This document shows positions 15,249-21,878 of a DNA stretch of 29,038 nucleotides, in pieces (position 1 is the first letter of the stretch; the number at the start of each line of letters is the position of its first letter). The DNA comes from CANGYM01 sp044372405. Its GTDB lineage: Bacteria > Pseudomonadota > Alphaproteobacteria > JAJTHO01 > CANGYM01. The translations under genes were made by a program, and so were the position numbers. The notes beneath the pieces are model-generated. The model ran no database searches, was not told the DNA's origin, and worked only from the letters and a program-made list of their open reading frames with translations. The stretch is from assembly GCA_044372405.1 (NCBI GenBank), contig JBILRW010000014.1:1-29038 (forward strand), read 5' to 3'.

Positions 15249-16576
15249 AGAGAATTCTTTTTTTGGATGGCATTTTTCAACAGCATGACGGTGGGGGGTA
15301 GAGTGTCATCCCGACGAAAGTCGGGATCCCGTGCCCCATGATTCTGGATGCCGTTTTGCAACGGCATGACGGTGGGGTCATAGCTTTCCACGTCGATCAC
15401 GCCCGTCATCAGGCGGGGGAGCAGGATGTCGCGGGCTTCGCGGAGGCGTTGGTTTTGATCCCTTAGATTCCAAACTTGTGAATTTAGTTTTGCAATGCAG
15501 GAATTCCATTTTTGCAGCACTAAAGTTGGAGGTATTGGAAATTCAATACTATTGATGAATGCCTTGTTAGCATGGGGTATTGCAGCACCAGTATTATTCG
15601 TTTGTAACGATTCAAGAACTGACTTGAAAAAGAGATAAAGAAGGGAAACAGGCAATACCTTAGCCTCAATTTTAGCCATGGTTGAACCTACAATACCGTC
15701 TTCTGCATAAAAAACGTGAGAACTTCTGGCTCCGTCCATGCACATCACCAGATCGCCGCGCTTTGTTGAAACGTGTTTATCTGGCGTGGTGAATTTGAAG
15801 TTCCCTGATTCTAGTGAATCAAGGAGCATAATTCTTACTAGTCCTTCAGCATATTCAGTGAACAGTTCATCGACCTTTTTCCCCTTAACGAACTTGAGAT
15901 GCTTACCCAGAGGTTCTTTCGTCCACCCCACCGGCAACCCCGTCTCAGGATTAACGGGAATGGATTCATGGCCGGGGAAGCGCAGGCGCACGAACCATTC
16001 CTCATAGGTAATCTGCGCCATTTCCTCCAGCAGCTTGATGCGCTTTAGGTTGTTTTCGATTAGGTCGTCATAGGCTGATAATATGCCCGCGATTTTTTGT
16101 TGGGTGGGCAGTGGTGGCGTAGGAACAATGATATTTTTGAGATCGCTGCTTTTTATGCCTTTTACATTTGCACCAGTAACGATTGAAGCTATTGCCCCTT
16201 TGCCAGAGGGAGATAGCAGCCAATAATAGTAAAAATATGGGTTGGAATGTTTTTTATTAAGTCGCAATCGGATAACGGAGGATTCGTAGGTGGTAGGTTC
16301 GTTAAGGTTTTTTACGATAGAAGATTTGCCTGCTCCTGATTCTACAAGTGATCTTCTGCCAAATAAAATATCGCCATCCTTAAGAGTATCGCGTTCCAAT
16401 TCTTTTTCGTTTAGTTCAACACGCTTCATGTCTTGTTGACCAACAAAATCATAGGCGAATAACTCGCCCATATTCACAATCTTACAACCTCTGCCATGGA
16501 ACTCTTTAGGCTTGTAAATACCGTTTCGTGACGGCTCTAAGTAGAGCTCTTCAAAAATCTTTGTTTCCCACATCAT
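15245..16576 (-). CDS. hsdS: Type I restriction enzyme, specificity subunit HsdS, with repeat-encoded tail
   Basis: A 443-residue specificity subunit that recognises the bipartite DNA target for both methylation and cleavage. It has two target-recognition domains, each followed by a conserved helical spacer: PLPTQQKIAGILSAYDDLIE with EEMAQITYEEWF in the middle, and LREARDILLPRLMTG near the C-terminus. The native end is expected about TGVIDVE; the last ~45 residues come from palindromic repeat copies C and B. The ATG at 16576 has GAGGGGG 5 nt upstream. Directly before it lies a second copy of hsdM 3'-end codons whose TGA overlaps this start, showing that an hsdM gene once adjoined it. The stop overlaps the GIY-YIG start by 4 bp. 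Confidence 0.93.
   Translation of the reverse strand: MMWETKIFEELYLEPSRNGIYKPKEFHGRGCKIVNMGELFAYDFVGQQDMKRVELNEKELERDTLKDGDILFGRRSLVESGAGKSSIVKNLNEPTTYESSVIRLRLNKKHSNPYFYYYWLLSPSGKGAIASIVTGANVKGIKSSDLKNIIVPTPPLPTQQKIAGILSAYDDLIENNLKRIKLLEEMAQITYEEWFVRLRFPGHESIPVNPETGLPVGWTKEPLGKHLKFVKGKKVDELFTEYAEGLVRIMLLDSLESGNFKFTTPDKHVSTKRGDLVMCMDGARSSHVFYAEDGIVGSTMAKIEAKVLPVSLLYLFFKSVLESLQTNNTGAAIPHANKAFINSIEFPIPPTLVLQKWNSCIAKLNSQVWNLRDQNQRLREARDILLPRLMTGVIDVESYDPTVMPLQNGIQNHGARDPDFRRDDTLPPTVMLLKNAIQKKNSL
15258..15329. repeat. Two-hairpin palindromic repeat, copy B
   Basis: Same orientation and almost the same sequence as copy A, with the perfect hairpin ATCCCGAC-GAAA-GTCGGGAT. It lies inside the 3' end of hsdS and encodes DPDFRRDDTLPPTVMLLKN in the same reading frame as copy A does in the GIY-YIG gene. 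Confidence 0.85.
15344..15377. repeat. Partial repeat, copy C (first hairpin only)
   Basis: CTGGATGCCGTTTTGCAACGGCATGACGGTGGGG region with the perfect stem ATGCCGTT-TTGC-AACGGCAT. It is also read within hsdS (TVMPLQNGIQ). It is followed by copy B after a short spacer, so the hsdS tail is one and a half repeat units. Confidence 0.8.
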
Positions 16577-16614
16577 GCCGACCCCCTCAAAATCTGCTGC
16601 ATCAGGGTTATTGC
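16573..16614 (-). pseudogene. Leftover 3' end of an hsdM gene in front of hsdS
   Basis: The minus strand reads AITLMQQILRGSA followed by TGA. The intact HsdM downstream in this analysis ends ATVLMQQILKGAA. The nucleotide sequences are similar but diverged, so this is a second, older or foreign hsdM terminus and not a simple recent duplication. Its stop overlaps the hsdS start as ATGA, the usual hsdM-hsdS arrangement. It marks one border of the module carrying the DinD-like gene. Confidence 0.75.
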
Positions 16615-16639
16615 ATTATTGCAGAAATAGACTAATCCC

Positions 16640-17509
16640 CTAAGCATTATCTGCCTCCGCCTTTTTCGCCACCCGTTTTTTCGGTGCGGATTGCAACGCC
16701 AGATAATTGTCCCCGCTCACCACACTATGCCCCAACTCCTCTTCGGCCTGTTTACGGGCGGTACCCGCTACGCCGCCGCCGCGTTTCGCCACTTTACGGT
16801 TGGCACTCAACCCTTTCGGCTGTTCCTTGGCGGAAATTTCGGTGGTGACGCGCTCGCCCAGCATGGTGAAAATCAATTCCAGATCCGTCATATGATCGCG
16901 CAGGTTGATACCCGATTTTTCGGGCAGGTTTTTATGCTGGCGGTATTCTTTGGGCGTCATGCCAAAGGTTGCGCGGGAGATATCCGCCGTTAGAATGGCA
17001 TAGTCTTTCTTGTTGGTGAGGCCGCGTTGTTTCCATTCATCGGTCAAATCCTGCCGCACCGCCATACCGCGCAGACGTTTATCGATCCAATCTTTGGGAT
17101 AACCCTTTTCCTCATACAGGCGCTTCATGCGCTCTTGTGCCAGTTCAGGATTTTCAATCTCCTGAATACGTTCCATGCCCACTTTCGCCAGCCAGCGTTT
17201 GAACGGTTCGGCCTTGGGGGACGGGATGGACTGGATGATGCGCAACAGGGATTCCGTGTTGGCGCAGTCAGTCGCACGCATTTTTTCATCAGGAGCAGGC
17301 AGTTTCAACTGTACGATTTTTTCGTACAGTTCAATATAACCCTCTTCTTCAGAGATTTTTCCTTTTAAGTCAGACCAATAACGCCTTGCATTTTTTGAGT
17401 CAGTCAATGCGTTCACAATGTCAATAATAGAAAACCACCACTCTTCCTGATGCCAAGTACGGCGGATTTTTTGTTCCTTGAATAAGACGATGGCTTGATT
17501 TTGCTCCAT
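16640..17509 (-). CDS. Bro-N/DinD-like protein inside the restriction operon
   Basis: A 289-residue protein resembling DNA-damage-inducible protein D and prophage antirepressors. The N-terminal Bro-N domain (about 1-115) includes IRRTWHQEEWWFSIIDIVNALTD and KRWLAKVGMERIQE. The middle carries TDEWKQRGLTNKKDYAILTADI and FGMTPKEYRQHKNL; the C-terminus is Lys/Ala-rich and basic, suited to nucleic-acid contact. Such genes are often found between hsdM and hsdS in type I loci, but the function is not established. Its ATG overlaps the hsdM stop (TAATG). It is separated from hsdS by a 63-bp stretch containing a leftover hsdM 3' end. A regulatory or phage-sensing role is inference. Confidence 0.85.
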   Translation of the reverse strand: MEQNQAIVLFKEQKIRRTWHQEEWWFSIIDIVNALTDSKNARRYWSDLKGKISEEEGYIELYEKIVQLKLPAPDEKMRATDCANTESLLRIIQSIPSPKAEPFKRWLAKVGMERIQEIENPELAQERMKRLYEEKGYPKDWIDKRLRGMAVRQDLTDEWKQRGLTNKKDYAILTADISRATFGMTPKEYRQHKNLPEKSGINLRDHMTDLELIFTMLGERVTTEISAKEQPKGLSANRKVAKRGGGVAGTARKQAEEELGHSVVSGDNYLALQSAPKKRVAKKAEADNA

Positions 17510-19077
17510 TATGCGGCTCCTTTTAATATCTGTTGCATCAGGACGGTGGCCTCGTCATTCAGCGTCGCAAGTTCCCGGTGAATCTCCCCAAGGCGTGCGC
17601 TATAGTCAAATCCTTCATCCATCTCAATAGAATAGCCCACATACCGCCCTGGCGTCAGGCTCCCGTCGTTTTCCTCTACCTCGGCCAGATTCACGATTTT
17701 GCATAAACCCTCAACATCCTCATACTTTCCGTTTGGGAAATGCTCTTTCAGCCAAGGGTTACGGGCAAAGGTTGCGGCGGTATCTTCGCCCCGATAGGCT
17801 TTGATGATGGCGGTCAGGCCTTCCATTTGATCAGGCGAGAAATCCCGCAGCGTGGTGTTGATCTGGCGAAAGGTGTTCCGCGCATCAATCATCAGGATTT
17901 TATCGCGGTTCTCTGGTCGTTTGCCTTTATCCAAAAACCACAGATGGCAGGGCAGTGAGCGGGTGTAGAAAAAATTATTGCCCACGGCCACAATGCAATC
18001 CACCGCGCCGGTTTTAATCAGCCGCTGGCGGATCAGCTTTTCACTCGCCCCCGCATCGGTGGCAGACGAGGCCATAACAAAACCTGCCCGACCTTTTTCA
18101 TTCAGATAATGATAGAAATACTGAATCCACAGATAGTTGCCGTTGTCTGCTTTCGGCAGGCCGACATCAGGAAATAACCGCTTGTCGGTTTTCACAAAAT
18201 CGCGGTTTTTATCCACCTTGTTGACGTTAAACGGTGGATTAGCCATGACAAAATCGCACTTGCCCACCAGATCGTGCGGGTCGGTGTAAAAGCTGTTGCT
18301 TTCGATAATCCGTCCTTCAATGCCGTGAATGGCGAGGTTCATTTTGGCAAGGCGGGTGTTGTTGGATTTTAATTCGGTGCCATACACCTTGATGGCGGCA
18401 TTCACGCCCCGCCCCGTATGCGTTTCAACAAAATGCCCCGTTTGCACGAACATCCCGCCAGAACCGCACGCGGGATCATGGATGATGCCGTGATCCGGTT
18501 CAATGAAATTGACAATCAGCTCCACCAAGGATGGCGGGGTGAAGAATTCACCGCCTTCCTGTGCGCCCGCGCCGCTCATGGAAAACTTCATCAGAAAGTA
18601 TTCGTAAATGCGTCCGAACACGTCGCCTTTCAGCTTCTTGACGGAATCTTTATTGAAAACACGGATGAGTTCCCGCAGCAGGTCAGCATCCAAGTCCTGA
18701 TAGTTTTTTGGCAGGATACCTTGTAAATCAGGATAACTAGCCTCAATCAGCCGCATGGCCTCGTTGACAGCCTCGTTAACATCTTCACCTTCAGGCAAAT
18801 TTGCCAGATAGCCGTATTGAGACTTTTCCGGTAGCATCATCGCGCCCGCGGCCAGAAAGTCTGCTTGTATGGCCGCACGTTTGCCACGCGGCCCTTCGGG
18901 CAGGTGTGCCTCAATAGCAATCTTCGCCTCTTCATACCGATTTTGGGCATAGCGCAGCAAAATCAGCCCCAGTACAGGGTCTTTATATTCCGCCGCTGTC
19001 AGCTTTGAGTTTGCCCGAAGGTTATCCGCAGAATCCCAGAGTTCTTTTTCCAGCTGTTTGATTTGTTCGTTGTTCAT
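17509..19077 (-). CDS. hsdM: Type I restriction-modification DNA methyltransferase subunit HsdM
   Basis: A 522-residue N6-adenine methyltransferase that modifies the host target with HsdS and forms the core of the restriction complex. The helical N-terminal domain (about 1-150) is followed by the catalytic domain with QEGGEFFTPPSLVELIV, SAM-binding DPACGSGG (201-208) and catalytic NPPF (280-283). All essential motifs are present and the length is normal. The start overlaps the stop of the small HTH gene by 4 bp and the stop overlaps the DinD-like gene, so it is the second gene of the eight-gene operon. Confidence 0.97.
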   Translation of the reverse strand: MNNEQIKQLEKELWDSADNLRANSKLTAAEYKDPVLGLILLRYAQNRYEEAKIAIEAHLPEGPRGKRAAIQADFLAAGAMMLPEKSQYGYLANLPEGEDVNEAVNEAMRLIEASYPDLQGILPKNYQDLDADLLRELIRVFNKDSVKKLKGDVFGRIYEYFLMKFSMSGAGAQEGGEFFTPPSLVELIVNFIEPDHGIIHDPACGSGGMFVQTGHFVETHTGRGVNAAIKVYGTELKSNNTRLAKMNLAIHGIEGRIIESNSFYTDPHDLVGKCDFVMANPPFNVNKVDKNRDFVKTDKRLFPDVGLPKADNGNYLWIQYFYHYLNEKGRAGFVMASSATDAGASEKLIRQRLIKTGAVDCIVAVGNNFFYTRSLPCHLWFLDKGKRPENRDKILMIDARNTFRQINTTLRDFSPDQMEGLTAIIKAYRGEDTAATFARNPWLKEHFPNGKYEDVEGLCKIVNLAEVEENDGSLTPGRYVGYSIEMDEGFDYSARLGEIHRELATLNDEATVLMQQILKGAA

Positions 19078-19274
19078 GCGGGCTGTCCGTTCATGGTGTG
19101 ACTTTGTGTTTCTTGCTGGCTAATCCAACGGGCAATCTCTTCTTTGCGAAAACGCCAAACACCACCGACCTTGAATCCTGGCAGTTTTCCCCCAGACGCC
19201 AAGTTATAGGCCGTCTTTGTCTTGATTTTGAGGTATTCAGCGACCTCACGAATCGTCAGGATATCGGATTCCAT
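19074..19274 (-). CDS. Excisionase/MerR-type helix-turn-helix protein (HTH_17)
   Basis: A 66-residue DNA-binding protein with the classic pattern LTIREVAEYLKIKTKTAYNLASGGKLPGFKVGGVWRFRKEEIARWI. This is a winged HTH of the excisionase-like helix_turn_helix family. It is the first gene of the restriction operon, with AAGGA 5 nt before the ATG, and overlaps hsdM by 4 bp. Its position suggests an autoregulator controlling methylase and nuclease timing, or a recombination directionality factor kept from a mobile element; the sequence does not decide between them. Confidence 0.88.
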   Translation of the reverse strand: MESDILTIREVAEYLKIKTKTAYNLASGGKLPGFKVGGVWRFRKEEIARWISQQETQSHTMNGQPA

Positions 19275-19443
19275 GGAGTCCTTGCGATTTTCTATAGTTC
19301 ACCATGGAAAACTAAAGGAATTTCGGGATAGTGCAAGAAAAGTTTGGCAAGCCCTGCAATCGTGGGTGTGTATTTGCAGTGGGCTAAACCCTCAAAATCA
19401 GGTTATGTCCATCATCCGCCCCTGCGGGTCAAAATCCGCGCAC

Positions 19444-19599
19444 TCAAATTGCCGTTGGCGGCTGGGATATGCGCGTTGCAAATACCAGCGTTATAGAATG
19501 ATCGTCTGTTTCTAAAATGTCATTAGCCGAAGGCGGTCTGCCGAAACCAACTAGGTGGCGTGCTACCGGATTAAGAACAATTTGAATGGGGCTAGCCAT
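19444..19599 (-). pseudogene. Small ORF, possible N-terminal remnant of an S8 subtilase partner
   Basis: A 51-codon frame starting MASPIQIVLNP overlaps the stop of the IS481/AAA chimera by 8 bp, an arrangement typical of co-translated genes. In alphaproteobacterial ATPase-subtilase gene pairs I recall the S8 peptidase following the AAA ATPase and starting with a similar PIQIVLNP-type sequence. If so, everything after about 50 residues is lost. The remaining 169 bp up to the HTH gene of the restriction operon hold nothing I recognise. The identification rests on about ten residues plus context. Confidence 0.35.
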
Positions 19600-20119
19600 G
19601 CACGACATCTCCATTTGTCTGTGGAGACTTTAAGCGACTGAGTTTCCTGCTGACGGTAGATTTATGCCAGCCAGTAATTTCGCCGATTTCCTCCTGTGAA
19701 AACTTTAGCTGCGTATCTTCGCTGATTATTTTCAAGAATGTATCAGGATCGCCAAACAGCAGCGTCCGGCGCATTTGCTCAATACGCGCTCCATTCAAGG
19801 TTGCAAATTGTTGAAGGGTTTCAATAAGACCGCGCCTATCCTGCGCGGGTAAAGCCATGGCACGTTTGTAGGTACGCACAAGCGATTCAATCTCTGCGCC
19901 AGTGGTTCCTTCGGTAAACCAGGCAATCAATTTGAGATGACTGGCAGGAGCATTAAGTGGCACGATGAAATGCCGTGCGATTGTCTGACGCCACTTTAGC
20001 ACGGTTTTCGGATTTAAACTCAATCGCTTCGCTAACGCTGCGATGCTCTCTTTAGAGTTTTGTATTTCTTCTCGGATTCGCGGCGTCGTCTTGGCATTAG
20101 CATGCGGTACACTTCCCAT
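19592..20119 (-). CDS. Chimera: IS481-type transposase N-terminus joined to the C-terminus of an AAA ATPase
   Basis: The 175-residue ORF changes identity at about residue 45. Residues 1-45 (TTPRIREEIQNSKESIAALAKRL, then NPKTVLKWR) are the helix-turn-helix start of IS481-family transposases. From RHFIVPLNAPASHLKLIAWF through TGAEIESLVRTYKRAMAL it reads as the lid region of an AAA ATPase, followed by an extra C-terminal domain ending in a second HTH (SQEEIGEITGWHKSTVSRKL). Neither parent domain is catalytically complete: no Walker motifs and no DDE triad. The frame is intact and has a strong GAGAGG ribosome site and an upstream dyad, so it may be expressed as a two-HTH DNA-binding protein. Probably a deletion fusion after IS insertion. 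Confidence 0.7.
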   Translation of the reverse strand: MGSVPHANAKTTPRIREEIQNSKESIAALAKRLSLNPKTVLKWRQTIARHFIVPLNAPASHLKLIAWFTEGTTGAEIESLVRTYKRAMALPAQDRRGLIETLQQFATLNGARIEQMRRTLLFGDPDTFLKIISEDTQLKFSQEEIGEITGWHKSTVSRKLSRLKSPQTNGDVVHG

Positions 20120-20133
20120 AAATTGACCTCTCT

Positions 20134-20157
20134 TACGGTGTTATATACTACACCATA
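20134..20157. promoter_or_regulatory. 24-bp dyad in front of the chimeric gene
   Basis: TACGGTGT and ACACCATA are inverted around a TA-rich centre (GTGTTATATACTACAC), 14 bp upstream of the ATG at 20119. The symmetry and position fit an operator overlapping a promoter. It might alternatively be a leftover transposon end. No second copy was seen in the window. Confidence 0.45.
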
Positions 20158-20195
20158 AGAATTCGGCACTAAACAGCTAGCGGCATAAGTCAATT

Positions 20196-21374
20196 TCATC
20201 GATCTTTGAATGATTGCGCAAGATAATACAAAGGAGGAACCGCGCTTGCTTTAATATTATCAGGGGAGAATTGTTCGCTCAGAACGGCTGCTTCATCAGG
20301 GGTAATTCGTTGATAATCTTCTAATAATTTTTTAATAGTGCCATGGCACACAAGATACCGTTGATACGGCTCAACGAGTTTCCCCCTTGTAAACAAAAAC
20401 GCCGCTAAATTAAACGGATTCTCCCTAATAATGCCGCAATCCATTATATTTTCACGCTTGGAAACAGCCCAATAGTTTTCGTTATTTAGTGTATATGGAA
20501 ATAGAGGCATATCGAACGCCTCGATGGCGCGTGTTACGAGTGTATCCGGCCACGCCTCTCGCGGAACATAAGGCAAGAAGCCTGAGTGGTTGAAAGAGTC
20601 AACTGCTTTACGCAAAGGGGATAGGTCATGCTCATATGAATCGTAAATGCCAGCTTCACTGCTTACAGGACATAGATGTAAGCACTCGTGCAGTGCTGTT
20701 ACGATCATGTCAAAATCAGTAACGCCTGTTGCACTCGGACCCCAAGATACGGCTGTTTGATAATAAAAATTAGCATGAGGAAATAAGCTATACTTCTCTC
20801 CATTCACCAAAATAAGCAGCGCATCGGTTTCTGCCAACAAGGGGTGTCGCGGTCGCGTTGGTCTTAGATGAGCATATTCCGCATCAGGCGTGACCGAAGG
20901 GATAGACTGTTCTGGATAGGCAATGCCAACAGTGATTAATTCGGCGGGGAAATGTTGCTGCAAAAAGCGTTGATAGCGTTGCAGGGCGGCACGGAATGGT
21001 TCGCTGGCTAATGTTTCTGCATCATATCCTTCGGGTACAATCAGAAAACGTTTGGTTTTTGCAAAATTGCCTGTCTCTGGCCATACAATGCCGGGTGGGG
21101 TAAGGGGATTTTTGCCAACTGCGGGGGGCGGCGGCGGTGATGCCGTTATAAAATCGGAAGGCGGCAGCGGATATTGCTTGTATCGTCTATTTTTTTGATT
21201 CCGTTTTTTTTGAATGATCATAGCGGTTGAGCTACCAGCGAAAGAGGCTGCTAGTGCTTGAACTGGATCAGGGAGTACTTTCGCAGCAACAGGGAACATC
21301 ACTACGGCACAGGCAGCAGTTACTGAAGCCGCTGTTAAAATCCGTGTAGACATTTCTCTGATAGGAGACAGCAT
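20196..21374 (-). CDS. Putative exported HExxH metalloprotease, distantly M64-like
   Basis: A 392-residue protein. Residues ~10-55 contain a hydrophobic stretch (ILTAASVTAACAVVMFPVAA and beyond) that could be a signal or membrane anchor, followed by a basic and then Pro-rich linker (SPPPPPAV). The globular part starts KRFLIVPEGYDAETLASEPF and has the zinc-binding signature HECLH at 229-233 in IVTALHECLHLCPV. The order of an N-terminal 'GYDAETL' segment, a PF..Y helix and then HExxH recalls family M64 (IgA peptidase-like), but similarity is weak and the third ligand is not obvious. The start at 21374 has only a weak ribosome site; ATG at 21353 is an alternative. Substrate unknown. Confidence 0.5.
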   Translation of the reverse strand: MLSPIREMSTRILTAASVTAACAVVMFPVAAKVLPDPVQALAASFAGSSTAMIIQKKRNQKNRRYKQYPLPPSDFITASPPPPPAVGKNPLTPPGIVWPETGNFAKTKRFLIVPEGYDAETLASEPFRAALQRYQRFLQQHFPAELITVGIAYPEQSIPSVTPDAEYAHLRPTRPRHPLLAETDALLILVNGEKYSLFPHANFYYQTAVSWGPSATGVTDFDMIVTALHECLHLCPVSSEAGIYDSYEHDLSPLRKAVDSFNHSGFLPYVPREAWPDTLVTRAIEAFDMPLFPYTLNNENYWAVSKRENIMDCGIIRENPFNLAAFLFTRGKLVEPYQRYLVCHGTIKKLLEDYQRITPDEAAVLSEQFSPDNIKASAVPPLYYLAQSFKDR

Positions 21375-21416
21375 CGAAAAAGCCCTACTGTTGTGCGTAG
21401 CTACATATCAACCATG

Positions 21417-21460
21417 TGTGTCATTCTCGTAACCGCGAAAGCAGGGAACAGCATGACACA
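21417..21460. repeat. Dyad, possibly a degenerate palindromic repeat copy
   Basis: TGTGTCAT and ATGACACA are perfect inverted 8-mers enclosing 28 bp that include CGCGAAAGC and GGGAACAG. The layout recalls GTCATTCCCGCGAAAGCGGGAAT-type repeats but is too degraded to be sure. Confidence 0.4.
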
Positions 21461-21538
21461 TCGAGCAATCGTTTCGCGTAAATCTCAGAAATGGTTATAT
21501 AGGACAAACATTAATAGACTTTTAAAGCTCTTGCTCAG

Positions 21539-21629
21539 CCTGTGGATATGATGGATAACAGGGGCATCAAAACGGGGTGCGCGCCTTGATTCCCGCTGCT
21601 CCTGCCCTTGTTACCCACATACCCACAGG
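21539..21629. repeat. Long imperfect inverted repeat with a DnaA-box-like site
   Basis: The left arm (21539-21566, CCTGTGGATATGATGGATAA and on) is the reverse complement, with a few mismatches, of the right arm (21603-21629, ending ACCCACATACCCACAGG). The central ~36 bp are GC-rich. CTGTGGATAT resembles a DnaA box with one mismatch. It could be a hairpin terminator for the convergent flank, a recombination site, or a replication-origin relic of a plasmid; nothing else supports an origin. Confidence 0.5.
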
Positions 21630-21878
21630 CGCAACAACCACAACCTTCGGTTGAATTTTAAGGAAGGTTTAAGGGGTGGTTTTTAGACCTTAATCTCCCC
21701 GGATTCGTGGTTTGATTTTTGGGAGCAGTTTACTCCACCTTAACCCCATTGAAAAAAAATTCGGCTCTCTTAAACGATTCAGGCAATACAATGCTCATCT
21801 CTCCCTTGATGACCTCATAAAAATATACTGTTAATTATGCAACCGGCTATATGCCAAAAAGTGACGCGATAACCGTTT

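Larger units (their letters stand above)
21375..21878. other. 504-bp non-coding stretch
   Basis: No convincing coding frame was seen on either strand. It holds a dyad at 21417-21460 and a long imperfect inverted repeat at 21539-21629, listed separately. It separates the metalloprotease-like gene from the 3' end of fic. Confidence 0.5.

Noticed and set aside
14880..15380. CRISPR array
   Set aside because: The repeats are only two and a half copies, contain two hairpins, encode protein and flank a gene. There are no regular spacers and no cas genes.
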